Below, piece by piece: positions 8,127 to 13,051 of a stretch of DNA of 13,051 bases (positions within the stretch are counted from its first letter, which is position 1; each line of letters opens with the position of its first letter). The translations under genes were made by a program, and so were the position numbers. The notes beneath the pieces are model-generated. The model made no database searches. It was not told the origin of the DNA and saw only the letters and a list, made by a program, of their open reading frames with translations. Origin of the DNA: Oscillospiraceae bacterium (GTDB taxonomy: Bacteria; Bacillota; Clostridia; Oscillospirales; Ruminococcaceae); the NCBI GenBank assembly GCA_019416775.1, contig DXWR01000176.1, positions 1 through 13,051 on the forward strand, in the 5' to 3' direction.

Positions 8127-8139
8127 GAAAAAGGAGAGG

Positions 8140-8181
8140 ATGGCGGTGAAGCGCTGCATGGTAGCTGCCGGAATGGTCTAA
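8140..8181 (+). CDS. Possible 13-codon leader ORF upstream of the acetyltransferase
   Basis: ATG at 8140 opens MAVKRCMVAAGMV and then TAA, with AAGGAG at 8131-8136. The spacing to this ATG is short (3 nt); an in-frame GTG at 8146 would have a better 9-nt spacing. It ends about 12 nt before the ribosome binding site of the Vat/CatB-like gene. Short leader peptides control some ribosome-targeting-drug resistance genes (cat, erm). I see no stem that clearly hides the downstream AAGGAG, and an extended -10 (TGGTCTAAT, 8174-8182) overlaps its end and could start transcription after it. The ORF is therefore speculative. Confidence 0.2.
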   Translation: MAVKRCMVAAGMV

Positions 8182-8182
8182 T
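8174..8182 (+). promoter_or_regulatory. Possible extended -10 promoter of the acetyltransferase operon
   Basis: TGG followed by TCTAAT fits the extended -10 pattern TGn-TATAAT with one mismatch in the hexamer. No good -35 lies 16-18 bp upstream, as is usual for extended -10 promoters. Transcription would begin near 8189, just ahead of the AAGGAG at 8194-8199. Confidence 0.3.
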
Positions 8183-8206
8183 AGAAACAAATGAAGGAGA
8201 ATTTTT

Positions 8207-8869
8207 ATGACGATTCCGGCAAAAAAATGGTATCCCCACCCGGGGGATACGCAAACAATTTATCTGCGCCAGGCCATCACTGACCCGGCGATTTCGGTGG
8301 GAGAGTACACCATTTACAACGACTTCATACAGGATCCCGCCGGATTTGAAAAGAACAATGTACTGTACCATTACCCCATCCACCGAGAACAGTTGGTCAT
8401 TGGGAAATTCTGTTCTATTGCCTGTGGAGCTAAGTTTTTGTTTAATTGCGCCAACCATGCTCTAAATTCTCTATCTACCTATACCTTTCCTCTGTTTTAC
8501 CAAGAATGGGGCCTGGATAAAGAGAACATCACCCAAGCCTGGAACAACAAAGGAGATATTGTCCTGGGTAACGACGTTTGGATTGGATTTGAAGCGGTGA
8601 TTTTGGCCGGAGTGACCATTGGGGATGGCGCTATCGTAGGCGCCAGAGCGGTGGTGACCAAAGATGTTCCGCCCTACACCATCGTGGGCGGTGTGCCGGC
8701 GAAGTCTATTCGCAAGCGGTTTTCACAGGAAGTCATCACCCGGCTGGAAAAACTCCGGTGGTGGGATTGGCCGGAAAATCGGATTCGGCAGAACATCCAC
8801 GCCATACAAGCCGGAAACTTGGAACAGTTAGAGGAGTTTGCCGTACAGCATAGGGTGGATGCCGGCTGA
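8207..8869 (+). CDS. Vat/CatB-type xenobiotic O-acetyltransferase
   Basis: This 220-residue protein is predicted to transfer acetyl from acetyl-CoA to a hydroxyl group of a small molecule. Known relatives inactivate streptogramin A (Vat, about 219 aa) or chloramphenicol (CatB). The family landmarks are in order: VGEYTIYND near 31-39, VLYHYP, IGKFCSIACGAKF, then the catalytic His84 in NCANHA. Left-handed beta-helix hexapeptide repeats follow (IVLGNDVWIG, VILAGVTIGDGAIVGA), then GGVPAKSIRKRF and the terminal helix motif LRWWDWP. The length and motif spacing match intact Vat proteins. AAGGAG (8194-8199) lies 7 nt before the ATG. It uses the leucine and serine codons CTA, TTA and TCA that the GH51 gene avoids. 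It probably forms an operon with the nucleotidyltransferase 13 nt downstream. Family is confident; the substrate could be a drug or a cell metabolite. Confidence 0.9.
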   Translation: MTIPAKKWYPHPGDTQTIYLRQAITDPAISVGEYTIYNDFIQDPAGFEKNNVLYHYPIHREQLVIGKFCSIACGAKFLFNCANHALNSLSTYTFPLFYQEWGLDKENITQAWNNKGDIVLGNDVWIGFEAVILAGVTIGDGAIVGARAVVTKDVPPYTIVGGVPAKSIRKRFSQEVITRLEKLRWWDWPENRIRQNIHAIQAGNLEQLEEFAVQHRVDAG

Positions 8870-8882
8870 GAAAGGAGCTGTT

Positions 8883-9569
8883 ATGGATCGTTTTTTACAG
8901 TCTTGGTTGGAAGCCTATCAAGCTGCCGTCCAGGAGCGGTTTGCTGGACGGATTTGGTTTTTGGGCTTGCAGGGCAGTTACGCTCGAGGAGAAGCAACTG
9001 CGGAAAGCGACATTGATCCGGTGTTAATTTTGGATCGGGCTGATACCGCGGATCTGCTGGCCTACAGCGAGCTGCTGGATCAGCTGCCGGAACGGGAAAA
9101 GTGCTGCGGGTTTTGCGCCGGCAAGGAAGAGCTGCTGCACTGGGAACCTTGGGACTTGTTTCAGCTGTACTACGACACCAAACCGATCCTGGGCACTTTG
9201 GACCCACTGTTGGAACGAATTGGACCAAAGGATGTGGAACAGGCAGTGCATCTGTCTGCCTGCAACCTCTACCACCTTTGTGCGCACAATTTAATTCATG
9301 AAAAAGATGAGTCGATCCTGCGCCAAGGGTACAAAGCGGCGGTGTTTTCCCTTTCCGCTGTTGATTATCTGCGGCAAGGCAGCTACTGCGCTCACAAACA
9401 ACAGTTGAAAAATCGCTTGGAAGGGCTGGATCGAGCACTTTTGGAGGAGGCAATCGCTCTGCGGCAGAAGGATGCACTGTCCAGAGATGAATGGATCCGG
9501 CTTTCGGATCTGCTGCTTCGATGGGCTTCAAATCGGATCTGTTTGAATGTGGGTCCGATACGTCCTTAA
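8883..9569 (+). CDS. Nucleotidyltransferase (aminoglycoside/lincosamide NTase-like fold)
   Basis: This 228-residue protein has the pol-beta nucleotidyltransferase signature: G31-S32 followed by an RGE turn and S42-D43-I44-D45, the metal-binding acidic pair. D91 in the strand HWEPWDLFQLYY is a candidate third acidic residue. The C-terminal half (about 110-228) is helical and rich in His, Leu and Gln, as in the substrate-binding or HEPN-like bundles of this superfamily. It should transfer a nucleoside monophosphate to a small molecule or a protein. The start at 8883 is chosen over an in-frame ATG at 8838 because AAAGGAG (8871-8877) sits 5 nt upstream and because it avoids overlapping the preceding gene. 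Pairing with a Vat-like acetyltransferase suggests antibiotic modification, but I cannot assign it to a known resistance family. A toxin-antitoxin-type MNT protein is an alternative, though no separate HEPN partner is present. Confidence 0.8.
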   Translation: MDRFLQSWLEAYQAAVQERFAGRIWFLGLQGSYARGEATAESDIDPVLILDRADTADLLAYSELLDQLPEREKCCGFCAGKEELLHWEPWDLFQLYYDTKPILGTLDPLLERIGPKDVEQAVHLSACNLYHLCAHNLIHEKDESILRQGYKAAVFSLSAVDYLRQGSYCAHKQQLKNRLEGLDRALLEEAIALRQKDALSRDEWIRLSDLLLRWASNRICLNVGPIRP

Positions 9570-9600
9570 GTGAACAATCTGTCTAGGAAAATCTTGCGGC

Positions 9601-9639
9601 AAACAAAAAGGTCCCCCGCTTCTGTGATGAGGCAGGGGA
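9601..9639 (-). terminator. Intrinsic terminator of the alpha/beta hydrolase gene, possibly bidirectional
   Basis: TCCCCCGCTTC (9612-9622) and GAGGCAGGGGA (9629-9639) pair over ten of eleven positions with one C-A mismatch and a six-base loop. On the minus strand the stem is followed by CCTTTTTGTTT, a good U-tract, so it ends the minus-strand hydrolase transcript. On the plus strand only ATTCTT follows, which gives weaker termination for the nucleotidyltransferase operon. The two transcripts converge here. Confidence 0.75.
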
Positions 9640-9647
9640 TTCTTGCG

Positions 9648-10562
9648 CTAGAGTGTCTTTTTTAGAAAATGGATTCGGCGGCGGACACTTTGCTGGGTTA
9701 TAGGGGAATTTAGGCAGAAATCATAACCGTGGATGGTACCCTTGGTTTCATAAAGGGTCACATGGCCGCCATGCCGTTCCAGTCGCTGAGCATAAAGCAG
9801 ACCTTCGTCGTGCAGGCAGTCAAATTCCGCAGTTTCCAGATAGGTGGGTGGAATTTTGCTGGGCAAAGGCGCGGTCATGGGAGAAGCGTCTTGTTGCTTC
9901 CAAGGGTCAGTTCCCGCCAGATACCAATCCCACATTTTGGCATTGTTTTTGCTGTTCCACATAGGGGTATCCTGATATTGACGAATGGAATTGGTGTTTT
10001 GCGCTGCATCCAGCACAGGGTAAAGTAACATCTGGCCTTTTGGAGGAGGGAGATTTTCCCAATCTTCATTTACCACATAGGCAGCCAATGCGGCACCGGC
10101 GCTGTCTCCCGCCACTAGAATTCGGTGCGGGTCAATGCCAAGCTGAGGCCCAGATGAAGCTAAAAAGTGGTAACAGTACAGAGCATCTTCCTTAGCGGCA
10201 GGATAGGGGTAATTTGGCAGCAGATGATAGTCGGGAAATAACACCTTGCATCCAGCTTCCTTGGCATAGAGCATAGCCAGCTTTTTGTGATAGGGAGCCG
10301 CCCGGTAACCAAACCCTCCTCCGTGAAACAGCAGCAGGCAGGGCGAAAGGTCGGAATAGCTTTTAGGGGAAAAGAGGGTGGCGGGCATGGGAAGATCTTG
10401 AAATCCTGTGAGCAGGAGATGGGTGGCAGTGAGGGCTTTATCCACAGGGATGCAACTCAACAGCAGTTTTTGTACCGGCCCTGCCAGACGAAACAGCAGC
10501 TTAGAATATGGCATTTTGCGGTTGATCCATTTGAAATCCGAGGAGATGGAATAATTGATCAT
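9648..10562 (-). CDS. Alpha/beta hydrolase, HSL-type (family IV) esterase
   Basis: This 304-residue protein is predicted to be a serine esterase or lipase acting on small acyl esters. The oxyanion-hole motif HGGGF is at 80-84, and the nucleophile elbow GDSAG at 152-156 carries Ser154. The acid Asp248 is in AEFDCLHDEG, and His278 is in GTIHGYDF. PDYHLLPNYPYPAAKEDA, just before the nucleophile, matches the conserved Y-x-L-A-P-E-x-P-x-P-A-A region of this family. Length and motif spacing are normal. There is no signal peptide, so it should act in the cytoplasm; the first 50 residues form the cap region. The start is ATG at 10562 with GGGAG 8 nt upstream; a TTG at 10577 would add five residues. 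It lies downstream of tRNA-Arg on the same strand, separated by a terminator. I found no clear promoter of its own. Confidence 0.9.
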   Translation of the reverse strand: MINYSISSDFKWINRKMPYSKLLFRLAGPVQKLLLSCIPVDKALTATHLLLTGFQDLPMPATLFSPKSYSDLSPCLLLFHGGGFGYRAAPYHKKLAMLYAKEAGCKVLFPDYHLLPNYPYPAAKEDALYCYHFLASSGPQLGIDPHRILVAGDSAGAALAAYVVNEDWENLPPPKGQMLLYPVLDAAQNTNSIRQYQDTPMWNSKNNAKMWDWYLAGTDPWKQQDASPMTAPLPSKIPPTYLETAEFDCLHDEGLLYAQRLERHGGHVTLYETKGTIHGYDFCLNSPITQQSVRRRIHFLKKTL

Positions 10563-10615
10563 GGCTACAACTCCCAATCATGATAAGCTCCAACGTGAAG
10601 AGAAGAAATTCAATG

Positions 10616-10652
10616 CAGATAAAAGAAAAAGACAAGTCATTTCGACTTGTCT
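10616..10652 (-). terminator. Intrinsic terminator after tRNA-Arg
   Basis: On the minus strand, AGACAAGTC and GACTTGTCT form a perfect 9-bp stem around GAAAT, followed by a U-rich run with one C (complement of 10621-10629). It begins about 7 nt after the tRNA CCA end. Confidence 0.9.
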
Positions 10653-10658
10653 CGCTCT

Positions 10659-10735
10659 TGGTACGCCAGAAGGGATTCGAACCCCCGACCTTTTGGTTCG
10701 TAGCCAAACACTCTATCCAACTGAGCTACTGGCGC
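10659..10735 (-). tRNA. tRNA-Arg (anticodon ACG)
   Basis: This 77-nt gene on the minus strand folds as a standard class I tRNA. The acceptor arms are GCGCCAG and CTGGCGT, with a G-U first pair, then discriminator A and an encoded CCA. The D arm is GCTC...GAGT. The anticodon arm TTTGG-CTACGAA-CCAAA gives ACG, which deaminated to ICG reads CGU, CGC and CGA arginine codons. The T arm is GGGGG-TTCGAAT-CCCTT. It is transcribed from its own promoter at 10770-10798 with a leader of about 28 nt. Confidence 0.97.
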
Positions 10736-10769
10736 ACACTTTATCGTAGTTCTTTTCAGAACATTGTTT

Positions 10770-10798
10770 AGTATACCATTGACGAGAGGGTTTGTCAA
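10770..10798 (-). promoter_or_regulatory. Sigma-A promoter of tRNA-Arg
   Basis: On the minus strand, TTGACA (complement of 10793-10798) and TATACT (complement of 10770-10775) are separated by 17 bp. Transcription should start near 10763. It is divergent from the promoter at 10838-10866, whose -35 lies about 40 bp away. Confidence 0.88.
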
Positions 10799-10837
10799 TA
10801 CTTTTTTTTCGAAAAGATGAATTTTTCCCTGGAATCC

Positions 10838-10866
10838 TTTACAGTTTGGACTCGATCCTGTATAAT
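10838..10866 (+). promoter_or_regulatory. Sigma-A promoter of the HdeD-like fusion gene
   Basis: TTTACA (10838-10843) and TATAAT (10861-10866) are separated by 17 bp: five of six and six of six matches. Predicted transcription starts near 10873. This rules out the in-frame ATG at 10817 as a start codon, because it lies upstream of the transcript. Confidence 0.88.
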
Positions 10867-10914
10867 TTTCCATGAGGACACATATTTATCATTTTGCGGA
10901 CCAAATGCTTTGGA

Positions 10915-10923
10915 AAGGGAGGG
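10915..10923 (+). promoter_or_regulatory. Ribosome binding site deciding the TTG start at 10931
   Basis: AAGGGAGGG lies 7 nt before TTG at 10931. It is the only strong ribosome binding site after the predicted transcription start that precedes an in-frame start codon. Confidence 0.75.
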
Positions 10924-10930
10924 CAAAGGA

Positions 10931-12373
10931 TTGAGTTTCAAACGGACAACGGTATTGCGCACAGCAAACCAGCTAGGCCTGTTACTGGTGGGTTTAGGGC
11001 TGATTGCCGGAGGGGTGCTGCTGCTGGTGATCCAAGATATTTTGGTGTTGTCTGCCTCTTATTTGTTGGGCGCGGCGCTGGTAGTCATTGGGGTGGCCGG
11101 TATCGTCAGCTGGTTTCTACACCAAGGACGGAAGTGGTTTGAGTTGTTGTGGCTGTTTTTGTGCATTCCCTTTGGGGTGTTGATTATCTTTAATACTGTT
11201 ATCCCCTTGACTATTGTGGTGATCTTCTTTGGGTTGTACCTGCTGCTGACCGGGGTGATCAAGGCCATTGACGCCGTACTGCTGTGGCAGGAGGAGAAAA
11301 CCGGCTTTTTGCTTTCCACTCTTCAAAGTCTGCTGTTTTTAAGCGTAGGGGTGATCCTGCTCATTGCTCCCTGGGAGCATATTTCGGTGGTATTTACCAT
11401 TTTGGCCATCTACTTGTTGATTTTCGGAGGCTTTCAGTTGGCCCAAGCCATTGACGAACTGATTCCCAATAAGACAAAACAAAAGGTGCGGCGGCATATC
11501 CGGTTCCCTTTGCCTGCCATTATGGAAGCGTTGGTACCCTTTACGGTGCAGTGCCGTGTGAACCGCTACTTGGCCCGGGCTCAGACTTTCGACGAGCTGA
11601 AAGAGGAAATTCCGCCGCGGCAAGAAGGGGAGCCTGGCTTGGAGGTATTCATCCACGTGGCGGATGGAGGGGGGAACGCCATCGGCCATTGCGACATTTG
11701 CTTTGAAGGGAAAATGTACGCCTACGGCAGCTACGATGAAGCAGCCCAGCATTTGGGCATTGCTCCGGGGGTACTGATCGTCTCCAAAAAAGAGGAATAT
11801 CTGCCTTTTACTTCCGGCTATGCTCATACCACTATTTTTGGCTTTGGCCTGCGGCTGACTTCGGAACAAAAAGACAAAGTGCGGAGCAGATTACAGGAGA
11901 TCATGTCCAACACTTACCGCTGGTATCCGCCCTACCAACAGGCTTTGGAATTGGACCCCAAAGCGAATCTGGAGGACTTTACCGATTATCCCAGCCGGTT
12001 GAGTGTTTGCACCCAGACTAAAATGTATAAATTCAGCAAAAGCAAGTATAAGCATTATTTCCTCTTTACCACCAACTGCGCCATGCTGGCCTTGGATGTG
12101 TTGGGCAAAATGGGGTTGGATGTGCTGAATTTCAATGGCATTCTTTCCCCCGGCACCATCTATGACTTTTTGGAAACGGAATATTTAAATCGAGGCGGCT
12201 TGGTGATCCAGCGAAACATTTACCGCATGACCCCCAAGGGATTATTGACCACCGATGGAGACAAAAACCACTATACCTATCGTCAGGGCGCTTACCGGAA
12301 TTTCAACCTAAAGCCGGTGATCAACATGGATCGTTGGCGTAGCCAACATGAAAGCGGTACCGAAAAAAGTTGA
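10931..12373 (+). CDS. HdeD/DUF308-like membrane protein fused to a putative permuted papain-like domain
   Basis: This 480-residue membrane protein starts at TTG. Residues 14-170 hold six hydrophobic helices (about 14-34, 38-62, 69-88, 91-112, 126-147, 150-170) with the short loops and Gly-rich, Leu-rich character of the HdeD/DUF308 family. That family is named for an acid-resistance protein of Escherichia coli, but its biochemical role is unsettled. A basic stretch (K181-R191) and a positively charged N-terminus suggest both ends are cytoplasmic. The soluble part (about 200-480) has a conserved-looking V-F-I-H-V-A-D-G strand, then H253 in AIGHCDI, H299 in GYAHTTIFGF, and C383 in FTTNCAMLAL. 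His before Cys is the order of circularly permuted papain-fold proteins such as DUF4105 and NlpC/P60-like families, so a thiol hydrolase or acyltransferase is possible. The C-terminal assignment is inference from motif order, not a firm family call. The lipoprotein gene begins 53 nt downstream. Confidence 0.72.
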   Translation: MSFKRTTVLRTANQLGLLLVGLGLIAGGVLLLVIQDILVLSASYLLGAALVVIGVAGIVSWFLHQGRKWFELLWLFLCIPFGVLIIFNTVIPLTIVVIFFGLYLLLTGVIKAIDAVLLWQEEKTGFLLSTLQSLLFLSVGVILLIAPWEHISVVFTILAIYLLIFGGFQLAQAIDELIPNKTKQKVRRHIRFPLPAIMEALVPFTVQCRVNRYLARAQTFDELKEEIPPRQEGEPGLEVFIHVADGGGNAIGHCDICFEGKMYAYGSYDEAAQHLGIAPGVLIVSKKEEYLPFTSGYAHTTIFGFGLRLTSEQKDKVRSRLQEIMSNTYRWYPPYQQALELDPKANLEDFTDYPSRLSVCTQTKMYKFSKSKYKHYFLFTTNCAMLALDVLGKMGLDVLNFNGILSPGTIYDFLETEYLNRGGLVIQRNIYRMTPKGLLTTDGDKNHYTYRQGAYRNFNLKPVINMDRWRSQHESGTEKS

Positions 12374-12375
12374 CA
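12370..12375 (+). promoter_or_regulatory. Isolated consensus -35 hexamer at the HdeD-like stop codon
   Basis: TTGACA overlaps the TGA stop at 12371-12373. No good -10 lies at the right distance: the 17-bp position reads TCATAC. It may be chance, or the -35 of a weak internal promoter for the DUF4830 gene. Confidence 0.15.
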
Positions 12376-12426
12376 TACCCTGCCGCTCCCGCTCATACCT
12401 ATGGAAAAAAACGAGGAGTGAGCCGG

Positions 12427-12906
12427 ATGTTTGTCTGTGCAGTGAAGGCTACCTGGAAACGGGTGGCGGTGATCTTATTGGTGGCAGCGGCCATCATTGG
12501 GCTGCTGGTAGTGCTGCTGGGAGGCTGCCAGTCCCCGGCAGAGGAGGAAGGGGCGGCACCTGAGCCCATCCGGCTGACCACTGTCACTGAAATGGTGGAG
12601 TGGCTGGCGGGAGAGGGGATTGAGGTAGATCCGGACAGCTTGGTTCAGGATACCGTCACTATCCCGCAGCCCTTTGATGACATTTACACCCAGTACAACC
12701 AGTTACAGCTGGAAGCGGGGTTTGATTTGACTCCGTATCAGGGAATTACCGTGGATCGAAGCTGTTTCACTGTATTGAATTACCCTAACCAGGAAGAAGG
12801 AGTGCTGGTGCATCTGCTCTGTTGGGAAGGGGAGCTGATTGGCGGAGATTTGTGTTCCGTGCGGCTGGATGGGTTCCTTACTGGGTTGATTATGCCAGAA
12901 GGATAA
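12427..12906 (+). CDS. DUF4830-type membrane lipoprotein
   Basis: This 159-residue protein matches DUF4830, a family seen mainly in Clostridia and without a known function. The recognised pattern is VTIPQPFDDIYTQYN, then a Q-L-x-L-E-A-GFDLTPYQG segment, a NYPNQEEG turn, and IGGDLCSVRLDGFLTGL near the C-terminus. The N-terminus has K7 and K11-R12, a long hydrophobic run (13-31) and the lipobox LGGC with Cys34, followed by an acidic, disordered stretch. It should therefore be lipid-anchored on the outside of the membrane. C112, C130 and C142 remain in the mature domain. ATG at 12427 is preferred, with GAGGAG (12413-12418) 8 nt upstream; a longer TTG start at 12370 would overlap the previous stop and put polar residues before the signal sequence. 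It is likely co-transcribed with the HdeD-like gene. Confidence 0.85.
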   Translation: MFVCAVKATWKRVAVILLVAAAIIGLLVVLLGGCQSPAEEEGAAPEPIRLTTVTEMVEWLAGEGIEVDPDSLVQDTVTIPQPFDDIYTQYNQLQLEAGFDLTPYQGITVDRSCFTVLNYPNQEEGVLVHLLCWEGELIGGDLCSVRLDGFLTGLIMPEG

Positions 12907-13043
12907 TACGACTTGAGAATTTTAGACGGAAAATTACAAATAGGATTTGACGAAAGTTTTTAAACTGACTGGGAATGAAAAGATTTCCGGCAGAGAGGAT
13001 ACTATTAGTAAAATATCTGTTAAAAAGTACAGGGAGGAAAATG

Positions 13044-13051
13044 ATGGAGCT
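13044..13051 (+). CDS. Start of a further gene, truncated by the window edge
   Basis: AGGGAGG (13031-13037) is followed by two ATG codons at 13041 and 13044. The second has the better 6-nt spacing and reads Met-Glu before the window ends. Nothing can be said about function. The 137 bases between the previous stop and 13043 contain a small A/T-only inverted repeat (12918-12935) without a T-run and no clear terminator. TTGACG at 12947-12952 is a possible -35, but no convincing -10 follows it, so read-through from the DUF4830 gene is also possible. Confidence 0.4.

Noticed and set aside
8000..8206. tRNA-Leu as an attachment site of an integrated element
   Set aside because: No integrase is present, and I could not find a direct repeat of the tRNA 3' end elsewhere in the window.
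10817..10930. ATG at 10817 as start of the HdeD-like gene
   Set aside because: It lies upstream of a strong promoter (-10 at 10861-10866) and has no ribosome binding site. The 38 extra residues have no membrane-protein or conserved character, while TTG at 10931 has a strong site 7 nt upstream.
12918..12935. AATTTT/AAAATT inverted repeat after the DUF4830 gene as terminator
   Set aside because: The stem is made only of A-T pairs and no T-run follows.
1..13051. CRISPR array, insertion sequence, phage or known defence system
   Set aside because: No regularly spaced repeats, transposase, recombinase or defence-type proteins were seen on either strand.

Overview
The window looks like chromosome of a gut-type member of the Clostridia, probably Oscillospirales (Ruminococcaceae-like). 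The signs are a dockerin-bearing secreted glycoside hydrolase, strong AGGAGG-type ribosome binding sites, near-consensus sigma-A promoters with 17-bp spacers, tRNA genes that encode CCA, a DUF4830 lipoprotein and moderate GC content. The assignment is inferred from protein families; there is no phylogenetic marker here.

Layout. Bases 1-373 are a non-coding regulatory region with a perfect 16-bp palindrome, a plausible promoter and a second inverted repeat at its predicted transcript start. Bases 374-7879 encode one 2501-residue secreted multimodular GH51 alpha-L-arabinofuranosidase: signal peptide, LamG-like domain, atrophied Ig-like domain, GH51 catalytic core with two insertions, further LamG-like domains, three Big_2 Ig-like domains, a FIVAR-like helical module and a C-terminal type I dockerin. 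It ends in a strong intrinsic terminator. A tRNA-Leu(UAA) follows (8000-8088) with its own consensus promoter and terminator. Next comes a two-gene unit resembling drug-modifying enzymes: a Vat/CatB-type xenobiotic O-acetyltransferase (8207-8869) and, 13 nt on, a nucleotidyltransferase (8883-9569). A convergent HSL-type alpha/beta hydrolase (9648-10562, minus) and a tRNA-Arg(ACG) (10659-10735, minus) follow. Divergent from tRNA-Arg, with a clear promoter and a TTG start, is a membrane protein (10931-12373) joining a six-helix HdeD/DUF308-like region to a cytosolic domain with a His-before-Cys order like permuted papain folds. A DUF4830 lipoprotein (12427-12906) and the first bases of another gene (13044 onward) close the window.

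How the genes relate. The GH51 protein is a monocistronic polysaccharide-degrading enzyme. Its dockerin predicts a cohesin-bearing partner elsewhere in the genome, and its LamG and Big_2 modules suggest glycan binding and reach. The acetyltransferase and nucleotidyltransferase look co-transcribed and could form a small detoxification unit. The HdeD-like fusion and DUF4830 lipoprotein are envelope proteins of unknown role that may be co-transcribed. The most unusual items are the architecture and codon bias of the GH51 gene, the paired palindromes in front of it, the HdeD-papain-like fusion, and a possible short leader ORF before the acetyltransferase.
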